Positions 9,971-18,560 of a stretch of 64,000 nucleotides of DNA are shown in pieces (the first letter of the stretch is position 1; each line of letters begins with the position of its first letter). Source of the stretch: Cytophagales bacterium (GTDB lineage Bacteria; Bacteroidota; Bacteroidia; Cytophagales; Flammeovirgaceae); NCBI GenBank assembly GCA_025056215.1, contig JANWWC010000001.1, positions 930,001 to 994,000 on the forward strand, written 5' to 3'. The translations under genes and the position numbers were made by a program. The notes beneath the pieces were generated by a model. The model was not told the DNA's origin, searched no databases, and was given only the letters and a program-made list of their open reading frames with translations.

Positions 9971-11610
9971 TTACCGATGGTTTGTAAATCCGAAATAAGT
10001 TGCTTTACGACTTGTTTGTTCGTAGCATCATAAAACCAACAGTTATCGAAAGCAGCAAGTACTTCTGAATTAGCTTTTCTTCCGATAATAAGGCTATAAA
10101 AGCGCGTTCCTTTATGTTGTTCTCGCCGAATGCGTTCTAAGATGTCGGCGCGAATTTCAAACATCACAAAATCGGAAACCATCAACACATCCGCATCGCG
10201 ATAATCGTTTGTTTGTAGCATCTCAAGTGCTGCCGAGAGCGCTGGTGTTACATCTGTTCCTCCATCGAATTGCATGCGTAAAAACTCTACTATTTTATCC
10301 ATGGACTGAGCAATATCGTGCAAATGAATAGTCTTAATTCCAATCGAAAAATTGATAAGAAAGCATTTTCGCTGTTCCCTAGCAGCCATTTTCATGATAG
10401 CAAAACATAATACTTTAGCAATCTGAGCAGGTGTTCCAAACATAGACCCACTTGTATCGACACATAAAATAAAAGGACCTTTTTCTTTTAGTTTTTGGCG
10501 TTGATGCGTGTAAAAAGTTATTTTATTGCTGTCAATCAGGCGTTTACTTTCATATCGGAAGGTAAGCAAACGGCTATCTGCATATTTTTGCCAAAAGAGT
10601 GGCTCTGTATAATTATCTGCTAAAAGCGCTACCTCTGAAGGAAGCACGCGTGTAATTTCATTGCTATTGTGCACTCCATTCACTTCTTCTGATCGATGCA
10701 TCTCTGTTATCCATTCTTTTCGAATTACCACTTCTTGCAAAGTTTCTTCTTCAAGTTCTATCTCTGCTTGTCGCATACGCCCAAGCATCTCTACTAACTC
10801 GGCGATAGCTGTTTCATTAGCGAGTAACTCTTGGTATTTATCTAAAATATCGAAACCTGCATCTTTCCACAGCCCGCGAGACATATCCCAAAAACGGCCT
10901 GCATGAATAGCTAAAGGAGAAATCAAAGAAACAAGTTTATTATATTCATCAATTTTGGCATGCAATAATTGTAGCATGCTTTCGGTTTCAACAGAAAGTT
11001 GTTCGATTTGGTGGCGCAAAATTCTTTCAGAAAGTAGCGCATCCCATTGCGCTAGTAGGTCGTGAATTACGACATCTGTAACATGAATTTCTGGCTGCGC
11101 ATCTATAATTGCTTGCTCTTTAGCATCTTTAGGAGCAAATCGCATCACATCTTTCAATTTCTCGCGATAAAAATCGGTATCGAGTTCGTTGCGCTCATAT
11201 TCTCCTTGTAAAAAATGAAGGAGATTTTGCCAAGTTTCACGCCATAAAAAAGTAGGCTTATCGCGCCATGCCTGAAAAGTAATCCACTCTCTATAGTACG
11301 GATTTGATTCTTCAATTTTTCGGTTAATTTTTTCAATCCATTTTAAAATATCTGCTAAAATATCCTGAGCGAGCGCCTGGCTATTTCGACATGCTTTTAA
11401 AAGAGGTTCATAATCAAGTAGTTTTGTGATAGAGCGTTTTAAGTATTCAAAATACTGACTCTCGAACTCTCCTTCAGGGAGCGGAAGTTGTAAAAGTTGA
11501 GAAGCAATAAAATGAACTAAAAATTTGCGTGTCGATTTATCAAATATTTTCCCAAATTCAATAAAGCGAATGACGGTGTCTTGTTTGTCCAATAAATCGG
11601 CTATGCTCAT
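9967..11610 (-). CDS. VWA domain protein, ViaA-like
   Basis: The 547-residue protein has a long helical N-terminal part and a C-terminal von Willebrand A domain with an intact MIDAS: DTSGSM (about 373-378), a threonine in GGTDVTPAL and an aspartate in VLMVSDFVMF. This layout matches ViaA/CoxE-type proteins, which work with a MoxR-family AAA+ ATPase (RavA) as chaperones for metalloenzymes or respiratory complexes. No RavA gene is adjacent in this window. nuoN lies upstream on the same strand, which is suggestive because E. coli RavA-ViaA has been linked to respiratory complex I; this is inference. Confidence 0.82.
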   Translation of the reverse strand: MSIADLLDKQDTVIRFIEFGKIFDKSTRKFLVHFIASQLLQLPLPEGEFESQYFEYLKRSITKLLDYEPLLKACRNSQALAQDILADILKWIEKINRKIEESNPYYREWITFQAWRDKPTFLWRETWQNLLHFLQGEYERNELDTDFYREKLKDVMRFAPKDAKEQAIIDAQPEIHVTDVVIHDLLAQWDALLSERILRHQIEQLSVETESMLQLLHAKIDEYNKLVSLISPLAIHAGRFWDMSRGLWKDAGFDILDKYQELLANETAIAELVEMLGRMRQAEIELEEETLQEVVIRKEWITEMHRSEEVNGVHNSNEITRVLPSEVALLADNYTEPLFWQKYADSRLLTFRYESKRLIDSNKITFYTHQRQKLKEKGPFILCVDTSGSMFGTPAQIAKVLCFAIMKMAAREQRKCFLINFSIGIKTIHLHDIAQSMDKIVEFLRMQFDGGTDVTPALSAALEMLQTNDYRDADVLMVSDFVMFEIRADILERIRREQHKGTRFYSLIIGRKANSEVLAAFDNCWFYDATNKQVVKQLISDLQTIGN

Positions 11611-11690
11611 TTTTTTATAGATGTTCGCTTCTGATAACTAATTGTAAGCTAGAAAGTTATTTACCAGAAACAATAATCTTGATTTTATAA

Positions 11691-12107
11691 TTACTTCTTA
11701 CCACATTCGTCGACGTTCTTATACTTCCGAGCATCTTCCAATGAGACAAAAATCCGCTCGTTATTGTTGAAAGTAAAATAAACAAGATTTTCTGATTTGT
11801 CGTAATAAAACTCTGCTACTCTTATTCTCCCTAGTGCATCAGGATATTTAAACTTGTAAGTATCGCCACCTCCCGAAATTATTGAAACGTTATAAGTTTC
11901 TTTATCGATAGTAAACTGACAGGAACTAGGCGTAACAGCAAGTTTCAAAGCACCTTTAGCTTCACCGCATTTAGTGAAATAAACAAGTTCAGTAGGAGAA
12001 ACATGTTCGAGTTCGACATATTCAGTTTTGTACTTTGTAAGAACTGAAAAATTTTGTTGGGCAAATACTACATTGCATAAAAAGCAAAATAATAAGCAAC
12101 TTTTCAT
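11691..12107 (-). CDS. Small secreted protein of unknown function
   Basis: A 138-residue protein not recognised. It has a clear signal peptide (MKSCLLFCFLCNVVFAQQ, cleavage probably after VFA), so the mature part is exported. The mature region is beta-rich, with two cysteines (in FTKCGEAKG and SSCQFT) and another close to the C terminus that could form disulphides. It lies between nuoN (61 bases upstream) and the VWA gene (80 bases downstream) on the same strand, but nothing in its sequence connects it to either. Confidence 0.65.
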   Translation of the reverse strand: MKSCLLFCFLCNVVFAQQNFSVLTKYKTEYVELEHVSPTELVYFTKCGEAKGALKLAVTPSSCQFTIDKETYNVSIISGGGDTYKFKYPDALGRIRVAEFYYDKSENLVYFTFNNNERIFVSLEDARKYKNVDECGKK

Positions 12108-12168
12108 ACTTGTTTCTAAATCTTTTAATCCTACTTTATCACAAAAATTCCAAAAAGAAAACCAAATT

Positions 12169-13587
12169 CTATTTAATCAACACAAATAAAAAGTTTAGAA
12201 TAACATTAGGAAAGAAAAATAAAACCAAAAGTGGAAATATTAAAACTGTTAAAACGATGCTTCGCGCAAAAGATAAATAATTAGCTGTTGTATGTTTTTG
12301 AAAATACATCAAATAAGGAATTTTTAGATAATAAAAAAGCGAAATCAATGCGTTTAACAATCCGACTATCAGCACGACAATCAAAAACACATGCTTCTCT
12401 AATTCATAATATTCCCACAAAGCCGAAAAAGCTAAAAGTTTTGTAGTAAAACCTGCTGTAATAGGCAACCCTACTAACGAAATCATCAATGTTGTAACCT
12501 CAATTCCTACGAAAGGTTGTATGTTTCCAATACCTCTCCAAAAAGTAAGCGAATCATCTTCTGTGAGACTTTCTTGCCAATCTAATATCCACACAAAGGC
12601 ATAGTTCATAAGCGCATATACGATTCCATAAAAAAGAAAAGCATGCACACCGCTTATAGTTCTTGGAATGATAGCCACAATCAGAAAACCAGCATGAGCA
12701 ATCGATGAAAAAGCAAACAATTTTCGCATACCTTTTTGAGATAAAGCTCCCAAATTGCCGACTAGCATGCTTAACAATGCTACAGAGCCTAACAAAAAAA
12801 TGGAAATCGCAGGTGGTATATGTTTTGAGAACTGATACAAAGCGACACCTGCTGCAATTTTAGGAACGACTGAAAGAAAAGCTAATACTTGTAAAGGCAA
12901 CTGTTGATATACATCGCTTACCCAAACATGAAAAGGAAACAAAGAAATCTTAAAAAAAAGAGACGCAAGTGCTAAAAAGCAAATGGCTATCGCTGCATTC
13001 TTAGGAACAACGCTTACATCAATTTGGTGCCAAAAAAAAGTTCCATTTATTCCATATATCAAAGAAATTCCATACAAGCTGATTGCAGATGAAGCGCCCC
13101 CAAATATTAAATACCGAATGGCACTTGCAGTAGCCTCCGCACGAAAACGAAAAAATACTAATCCATAAGAGCTCAATGAAATAAGCTCTACAGCTATAAA
13201 CATAATCAAAAAATGTCTTGCCATTGTTAGAAGTTGCGCACCTAACAAAATTGCTATCAACAAACTGTAATATTCTTCTGCTAAAGAAGAGTTTTTTCTA
13301 AAAAGAATTATCGCTAAAAGGAGCGCAACCGACATAAAAACTTTCGCAAATTGAGAAATTGCATCTACTTGCCATAAACCACCTTCAGCGGAAGGAACAA
13401 AGAAAAAAAATAGCACGAGTATATGAATAACAACACCTATAACCGTCAGCTCAACAATATATGCCGAACTACGCCGAAAAAAACCTGCTATCAAAACAAC
13501 CAAGTAGAGCCCACACAAATAAATTTCTGGTATTAATTCAGTTGTTCGTAAAAAAATTTGCTCTATCTGCTGAATATCGATTTGCAT
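12169..13587 (-). CDS. nuoN: NADH-quinone oxidoreductase subunit N
   Basis: The 472-residue polytopic protein matches NuoN (ND2-like) of respiratory complex I, an antiporter-like proton-translocating subunit. Family features include about 14 hydrophobic helices, FFKISLFPFHVWVSDVYQ with the lysine and proline of the broken helix, and IAHAGFLIVAI. Length is normal. Unusually, it is not preceded by nuoM: the region upstream is a 180-base divergent intergenic stretch followed by thrC on the other strand, so this subunit has its own promoter and lies apart from any other nuo gene in the window. Confidence 0.92.
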   Translation of the reverse strand: MQIDIQQIEQIFLRTTELIPEIYLCGLYLVVLIAGFFRRSSAYIVELTVIGVVIHILVLFFFFVPSAEGGLWQVDAISQFAKVFMSVALLLAIILFRKNSSLAEEYYSLLIAILLGAQLLTMARHFLIMFIAVELISLSSYGLVFFRFRAEATASAIRYLIFGGASSAISLYGISLIYGINGTFFWHQIDVSVVPKNAAIAICFLALASLFFKISLFPFHVWVSDVYQQLPLQVLAFLSVVPKIAAGVALYQFSKHIPPAISIFLLGSVALLSMLVGNLGALSQKGMRKLFAFSSIAHAGFLIVAIIPRTISGVHAFLFYGIVYALMNYAFVWILDWQESLTEDDSLTFWRGIGNIQPFVGIEVTTLMISLVGLPITAGFTTKLLAFSALWEYYELEKHVFLIVVLIVGLLNALISLFYYLKIPYLMYFQKHTTANYLSFARSIVLTVLIFPLLVLFFFPNVILNFLFVLIK

Positions 13588-13713
13588 GAAGTTTTTTTTC
13601 CTTTATAGAGGCAATTTTAGTGAGATTCTGCTGAAAAAACTAAAGGGCACTTAATATCATCTAAAAATTAAAAAATTCGGTAATAAGCTCGAAAAATATA
13701 AAGTACAACTATT

Positions 13714-13721
13714 TAGCTTTG
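13714..13721 (+). promoter_or_regulatory. Probable -7 element of the thrC promoter
   Basis: TAGCTTTG fits the Bacteroidota -7 consensus TAnnTTTG exactly and lies 46 bases before the thrC start codon. No good TTG is seen at the -33 position, so confidence is limited. Confidence 0.4.
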
Positions 13722-13767
13722 CAAAAAATTGAAAGAAAAACTTTTTTAGATAAAAAATTGAATTTCA

Positions 13768-15063
13768 ATGAAATATTATAGTACTAATCATCAAGTAGCG
13801 CCTGCTACCTTAAAAGAAGCAGTTTTAAAAGGGTTAGCAGCTGATAATGGGTTGTACATGCCAGAGCGGATTAATCCACTGCCTTCTTCTTTTTTTAAGA
13901 AGTTGCCCTCTATGAGCATGGCAGAAATTGGTTTTGAGGTAGCATCGTTTTTGTTTGAGCAGGAAATTCCTTCTGATATATTAAAAAAAATTTGCGAAGA
14001 ATCGTTCAATTTTGAGATTCCATTAGTTCGAATCAGCGAACAAATTTATAGCTTAGAGCTTTTTCACGGTCCTACTTTGGCATTTAAAGATGTGGGCGCT
14101 CGTTTTATGTCGCGCTTGATGTCGTATTTTAACGAAGGAAATTCCCGAGAGCTCTTTGTGTTGGCGGCAACTTCTGGCGATACAGGGAGTGCTGTGGCTG
14201 CTGGCTTTTATAATGTAAAAGGCATTCGCGTCATTTTACTCTATCCTAAGGGAAAAGTAAGTAAAATTCAAGAGCAACAACTCACAACCTTTGGGGGCAA
14301 TATCACAGCATTGGAAGTAGAAGGAGTTTTTGACGACTGTCAAAGACTTGTAAAACAAGCTTTTCTCGATGAGGAACTCAACAAAAAGATGACACTTACC
14401 TCTGCCAATTCTATCAATTTAGCGCGTTTTATTCCACAGTCTTTTTATTATTTTTATGCTTTTGGGCAGCTCAACCAACCCAACAAAGAAATAATTTTTT
14501 CTGTTCCTAGTGGTAATTTTGGAAATCTTACCGCTGGCGTGATGGCATGGAAACTAGGTTTACCTGTTAAAAAATTTATTGCTGCTACTAATATTAACGA
14601 TATAGTACCTGAATATATTCGTACAGGCGAATATCACCCACGACCTTCCATCAAAACAATTGCAAACGCCATGGACGTAGGAAATCCTAACAATTTTCCG
14701 CGACTGCAAGAACTTTTTGATAAGTCCTATTCGGCATTCTGTGAAAAAATTCTTGGCTTTCGACAAACAGACGATGAAATTCGCAAGACCATGCGCCAAC
14801 TTTATCAAGAACATCGTTATATTGTAGATCCTCATGGCGCTATTGGATACGCTGCACTCAAAAAATATCTTCAGAGCCCCTATGAGATAGGTATCTTTTT
14901 AGAAACGGCTCACCCGGCTAAATTTTACGACGAAGTGGAAAAAACACTCGGCTTTCATTTTGATTTGCCCGAAAATCTCAAAGTTTATTTGCAAAAAGAA
15001 AAGAAAGCAATCCCAATGAGCGCCTCGTTCGATGACTTTAAGTCATATCTACAATCTTTATAG
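13768..15063 (+). CDS. thrC: Threonine synthase
   Basis: This 431-residue PLP enzyme converts O-phosphohomoserine to threonine. The start MKYYSTNHQVAPATLKEAVL and the PLP-binding HGPTLAFKDVGARF (K107) are diagnostic, as are ATSGDTGSAVAAGF and the phosphate-binding VPSGNFGN. Length fits the bacterial long form. It is not next to thrA or thrB. It is transcribed divergently from nuoN. Confidence 0.95.
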   Translation: MKYYSTNHQVAPATLKEAVLKGLAADNGLYMPERINPLPSSFFKKLPSMSMAEIGFEVASFLFEQEIPSDILKKICEESFNFEIPLVRISEQIYSLELFHGPTLAFKDVGARFMSRLMSYFNEGNSRELFVLAATSGDTGSAVAAGFYNVKGIRVILLYPKGKVSKIQEQQLTTFGGNITALEVEGVFDDCQRLVKQAFLDEELNKKMTLTSANSINLARFIPQSFYYFYAFGQLNQPNKEIIFSVPSGNFGNLTAGVMAWKLGLPVKKFIAATNINDIVPEYIRTGEYHPRPSIKTIANAMDVGNPNNFPRLQELFDKSYSAFCEKILGFRQTDDEIRKTMRQLYQEHRYIVDPHGAIGYAALKKYLQSPYEIGIFLETAHPAKFYDEVEKTLGFHFDLPENLKVYLQKEKKAIPMSASFDDFKSYLQSL

Positions 15064-15180
15064 GAAAGGGAGTGCAAAACTTCTATGCTCCTCAAAGGCT
15101 AAAAAATGCATAGCGTACATTTCGCATTTCTCTTATTTTGTTTAAAAAAAGCTTTTACAAAAAGTTAAATAAAATTTATT

Positions 15181-16557
15181 TCAAGGCTCTAGAACTAATC
15201 GAAATCCTAGATTGTGATTAGTATAATTAGGAGGATTACTTCCTCGATTGGCTACGCGGCAAACCATCGCTGCGTTATGAAAACTAGCCCCTCGTTTGAC
15301 TCGGCTCGTTCCAGAAGCGGCTCCTTTCGGATTATCGTAGGGAGATATTTTGTAATAGTCCCACTGGTACCAATCAGAGCACCATTCCCATACGTTGCCT
15401 GTCATATCATACAAGCCAAATTCATTAGGATGATATCTTCCTACAGGAGCTGCAAAAACATAACCATCGTCGTATCCTATAAAAACAGACCAATTAAATT
15501 TTTTTTTAGCAGATTCGTCCGCCACATTTCCACCGTTTTTGCCTTGAGGCTTGGTATCCCCCCAACTAAATCGAGTGTGTTTTGATCCATTTCCAGCTGC
15601 ATATTCCCACTCTGCCTCAGTCGGCAACCGATAGTTCTTACCTGTTTTTTTGCTTAACCAATTCGCATAAGCAACAGCACCATACCAACTCACAAACGCT
15701 ACAGGATAGTTTTCGTACCCTCGTTGCACTACGTACTCATTATTTTTGTATTCAATTCGGCAACGATCTCCGTGGTCTTCTCCATTTAGGTCAATCCACA
15801 AAAAACCTAAAGTAGTTTGATTGCCCATCTCATTTAGAAAAAAAGCATACTCCTTGTTAGTGACTTCATACTTTCCCATATAAAAGCTATTAACTTTCAC
15901 CAAATGCTGAGGCCATTCGTCATCTTCTCCTTCTGGTTGCTGAGAACCCATCATAAACTCTCCTCCTGGAATGTAGACAAGCTCTGGCTCGAAAGGCTGT
16001 AATTCTCCCAAAGAAAAACCTACATTTAACAATTTAAAATTAGTGATACTATCGTTTGAGGCTTGTTGGAATCGAAAATAAAATGTGAGATGATGTTGTC
16101 TATCATGCAATATCTTTTTTTGAAAGTATCCTTCAATTTCTTTGGTAAGTTGAATTTGTATTTGAAACACTCCTCCTTCCCATACAGGTTCTGTAATTTG
16201 ATTAGTAGCAATCCAAATTACTTTTGCTCCTTCAGGATAAGACTGAATCATTTTTTTAGCGTAATCAAAAGCAGAATATGAAACTCCTAATGCTCTCTGA
16301 GGTTCGAAATCACTTACATGGCAATTAGGATTTTCTGGCTTATCAAACAAAGCAGCAAAAGCATTCGCGTATTTTTGTTGCCTATCTTCCACACTTTGTT
16401 TGATATCCAACATGTTTTGGAGATTATAAAAATAGCTTTCGACCGCATAAGAGAGTAATTTTTTAGCTTGTTCCACCTGAGCCGGAGTAAGTTGCTGAGC
16501 GTTAAGAGATTGATTTATGAAAATAGTTAGCAAAAACCACAGTTTTCTAATTTTCAT
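15181..16557 (-). CDS. Exported SUMF1/formylglycine-generating-enzyme-like protein, probably not a sulfatase activator
   Basis: The 458-residue protein has a signal peptide (MKIRKLWFLLTIFINQSLNA), an unassigned N-terminal domain of about 190 residues, then a SUMF1/FGE fold beginning PGGEFMMGSQ and including YRLPTEAEWEYAAG and GNVWEWCSDWY. True formylglycine-generating enzymes need two cysteines in RGGSxxCxxxxC. Here the segment reads RGASFHNAAMVC: the second Cys (C433) is kept but the first position is Asn (N428). It therefore resembles the many non-catalytic family members, such as GldK-like or PvdO-like proteins. The role is unknown; it is probably periplasmic. Confidence 0.8.
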   Translation of the reverse strand: MKIRKLWFLLTIFINQSLNAQQLTPAQVEQAKKLLSYAVESYFYNLQNMLDIKQSVEDRQQKYANAFAALFDKPENPNCHVSDFEPQRALGVSYSAFDYAKKMIQSYPEGAKVIWIATNQITEPVWEGGVFQIQIQLTKEIEGYFQKKILHDRQHHLTFYFRFQQASNDSITNFKLLNVGFSLGELQPFEPELVYIPGGEFMMGSQQPEGEDDEWPQHLVKVNSFYMGKYEVTNKEYAFFLNEMGNQTTLGFLWIDLNGEDHGDRCRIEYKNNEYVVQRGYENYPVAFVSWYGAVAYANWLSKKTGKNYRLPTEAEWEYAAGNGSKHTRFSWGDTKPQGKNGGNVADESAKKKFNWSVFIGYDDGYVFAAPVGRYHPNEFGLYDMTGNVWEWCSDWYQWDYYKISPYDNPKGAASGTSRVKRGASFHNAAMVCRVANRGSNPPNYTNHNLGFRLVLEP

Positions 16558-16709
16558 AATTTAAAAGCCGATTGTATATATACTTTGCAAAATAGCCGAA
16601 ATAATTTTTAATTTTTTTTAAAAACTTAAAAAACTATTTTTATTTTAAATAGAGTAGCTTCCATTCCTTAAATTCGCAAGATGAGAAAACGAAACGACTC
16701 AAAAAGAAA

Positions 16710-16737
16710 GGAACACATCTACATTATAGGAACACAT
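16710..16737 (+). repeat. Direct repeat GGAACACAT, possible operator
   Basis: GGAACACAT occurs at 16710-16718 and again at 16729-16737, 19 bases apart and about 40-65 bases upstream of the -33 element of the regulator promoter. Roughly two helical turns of spacing would place both copies on one face of the DNA. Function is a guess. Confidence 0.35.
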
Positions 16738-16775
16738 TATAAATGCAAAAAATTCAAAAAATATTCACATTTCGT

Positions 16776-16806
16776 TTGCATCGAAAACCTTTGCATATTA
16801 TATTTG
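16776..16806 (+). promoter_or_regulatory. Promoter of the ArsR-type regulator and folC
   Basis: TTG at 16776-16778 is followed after 20 bases by TATATTTG at 16799-16806, an exact match to the Bacteroidota sigma-factor pattern. It predicts a leader of about 55 bases before the start codon at 16870. Confidence 0.65.
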
Positions 16807-16869
16807 TATGAAGTATTTGCTAATACGGTTAAGCGTAATTCAGTTTAAAAAAACAAAAATTAAACTGTC

Positions 16870-17262
16870 ATGAAACTCAAACACTTCAATCTGGCATTAG
16901 GTACACAAATCTTAAAATCATTCAGCGACGAATCTCGCGTAAGGATCTTGCATTTGCTTTATAAGAAAAAGGAGATGTGTACTTCAGACTTAGAATTGGT
17001 GTTAGAGTTTACTCAAACAAAAACTTCTCGCCACCTCACTTATTTGCGAAATGCTGGTTTGGTAACGTCTCGCAAGGTAGATCAATGGACTTATTACGCG
17101 CTTAAAGATGAAGTAGTAGATTTTGTAGGTATGATTTACAAGTATATGGACAAAGACGCTATCTTAGAAAAAGACCTTCAGACTTATCAAACTCTTTATA
17201 ACAATCGAGAACTAGCAGTTTGTAAGCTTAACAATCGCAAATGGGCTTATTCGGCTAACTAA
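16870..17262 (+). CDS. ArsR-family winged-helix transcriptional regulator
   Basis: A 130-residue HTH_5/ArsR-type regulator: FSDESRVRILHLL begins the fold and QTKTSRHLTYLRNAGLVTSR is the recognition helix and wing entry. The alpha-3 metal site that reads ELCVCDL in ArsR is EMCTSDL here (residues 35-41), keeping only one of the two cysteines, so arsenic-type sensing by the usual CVC site is unlikely. No arsenic or metal-resistance genes are nearby; folC follows after 17 bases and is probably co-transcribed. The regulated genes and signal are unknown. Confidence 0.85.
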   Translation: MKLKHFNLALGTQILKSFSDESRVRILHLLYKKKEMCTSDLELVLEFTQTKTSRHLTYLRNAGLVTSRKVDQWTYYALKDEVVDFVGMIYKYMDKDAILEKDLQTYQTLYNNRELAVCKLNNRKWAYSAN

Positions 17263-17279
17263 ATACATGCTGAAAAAAC

Positions 17280-18560
17280 ATGACTTATCAAGAAGCAGAG
17301 GCTTTTTTGTATCGTTCTTTGCCGATGTATCACAGAATCGGAGCGCCAGCTTACAATGCATCGTTGGATAAAATCTTAGCTTTCTCTCAATACCTTGGGA
17401 ATCCGCATAAGCAATTTTCTTCTATTCATATAGCAGGAACTAATGGAAAAGGAAGTACATCTCATACACTTGCAGCTATCTTACAATGTGCAGAATACAA
17501 AACAGGGCTTTATACTTCGCCTCATCTGGTTAATTTTACAGAACGCATTCGCATTAACGGTTCTGAAATAGAGCAAGACTACATTGCAGCATTCATTACC
17601 CAACATCAATCCTTTCTTGAAAAACACAAACTTTCTTTTTTTGAACTCACCGTTGGCATGGCATTTCAATACTTTGCGGAGAAGAAAGTAGACATAGCTG
17701 TTATTGAAGTAGGAATGGGAGGACGGCTCGATGCTACCAACATCGTTGAACCCTTAATAAGCCTTATTACTAACATTGGCTACGACCATATGGAATTTTT
17801 AGGAGATACGCTCCCCAAAATTGCTTATGAAAAAGCAGGTATCATCAAAAAGAAAACACCTGTAGTAATTAGCCAAACACAACAACAAGAAATTACTAAC
17901 GTATTTCTACAAAGAGCTCAAGAATGTCAATCTCCTATTGTATTCGCAGATACTTTTATAAGATGTAGCCAGAATAATAAAAAATTAGTAGATATCTACA
18001 AAAATAATTGCTTGTGGCTTAAAAATGTGAAAATGGATTTACTCGGCAAACATCAGTTAGCCAACTTACAAGGAGTGTTAGCTGTCGTCCATGAACTTAT
18101 TAACTTAGGATATATTATTAATGATAAAGCCATTCAAAAAGGCATTGAAAATGTAACTACCCTTACCAACCTGCGAGGGCGTTGGCAAAAAATTGGAGAA
18201 CATCCACTCACTTTCTGTGATGTAGGGCATAACAAAGACGGAATAGAAGTTATACTTAACACTTTATCTGATTATTCGTTTAAGCAACTCAGAGTTGTAT
18301 TCGGTATGGTGAAAGACAAAGACCACGACAGTATTTTAGCCATGCTGCCCCAAGATGCTTGTTATTATTTTTGTCAGCCTTCTGTAGAAAGAAGGCTTGA
18401 TGCGGCAGATTTATTTCAGAAAGCCCAGCGCTATGGCTTGAACGGAAAAGTAATTCCTCACCCCAAAGATGCACTCAATTTAGCACGCCAAGAAGCTCAT
18501 ACCGAGGATTTGATATGGGTGGGGGGAAGCACATTTGTAGTGGCTGATGTTCTTAAATAA
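17280..18560 (+). CDS. folC: Bifunctional folylpolyglutamate synthase/dihydrofolate synthase
   Basis: The 426-residue Mur-ligase-family protein shows the P-loop HIAGTNGKGSTSHTLAAIL, the second motif IEVGMGGRLDATNI and the C-terminal domain start VFGMVKDKDH. It adds glutamate to dihydropteroate and extends folate glutamate tails in the cytoplasm. It starts 17 bases after the ArsR-type gene. Its 3' end overlaps the convergent glycosyltransferase gene by 8 bases. Dihydrofolate reductase (folA), of the same pathway, is about 4.4 kb further on. Confidence 0.93.
   Translation: MTYQEAEAFLYRSLPMYHRIGAPAYNASLDKILAFSQYLGNPHKQFSSIHIAGTNGKGSTSHTLAAILQCAEYKTGLYTSPHLVNFTERIRINGSEIEQDYIAAFITQHQSFLEKHKLSFFELTVGMAFQYFAEKKVDIAVIEVGMGGRLDATNIVEPLISLITNIGYDHMEFLGDTLPKIAYEKAGIIKKKTPVVISQTQQQEITNVFLQRAQECQSPIVFADTFIRCSQNNKKLVDIYKNNCLWLKNVKMDLLGKHQLANLQGVLAVVHELINLGYIINDKAIQKGIENVTTLTNLRGRWQKIGEHPLTFCDVGHNKDGIEVILNTLSDYSFKQLRVVFGMVKDKDHDSILAMLPQDACYYFCQPSVERRLDAADLFQKAQRYGLNGKVIPHPKDALNLARQEAHTEDLIWVGGSTFVVADVLK

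Larger units (their letters stand above)
16558..16869. other. Divergent intergenic region between the SUMF1-like gene and the ArsR-type regulator
   Basis: A 312-base AT-rich stretch with no gene. It contains a 19-base-period direct repeat (16710-16737) and a good Bacteroidota promoter (16776-16806) facing the regulator. No terminator or RNA structure stands out. Confidence 0.6.

Noticed and set aside
15214-15585. Open frame of 123 codons on the plus strand
   Set aside because: It lies entirely antisense to the well-supported SUMF1-like gene and encodes a basic, serine-rich peptide without any domain.
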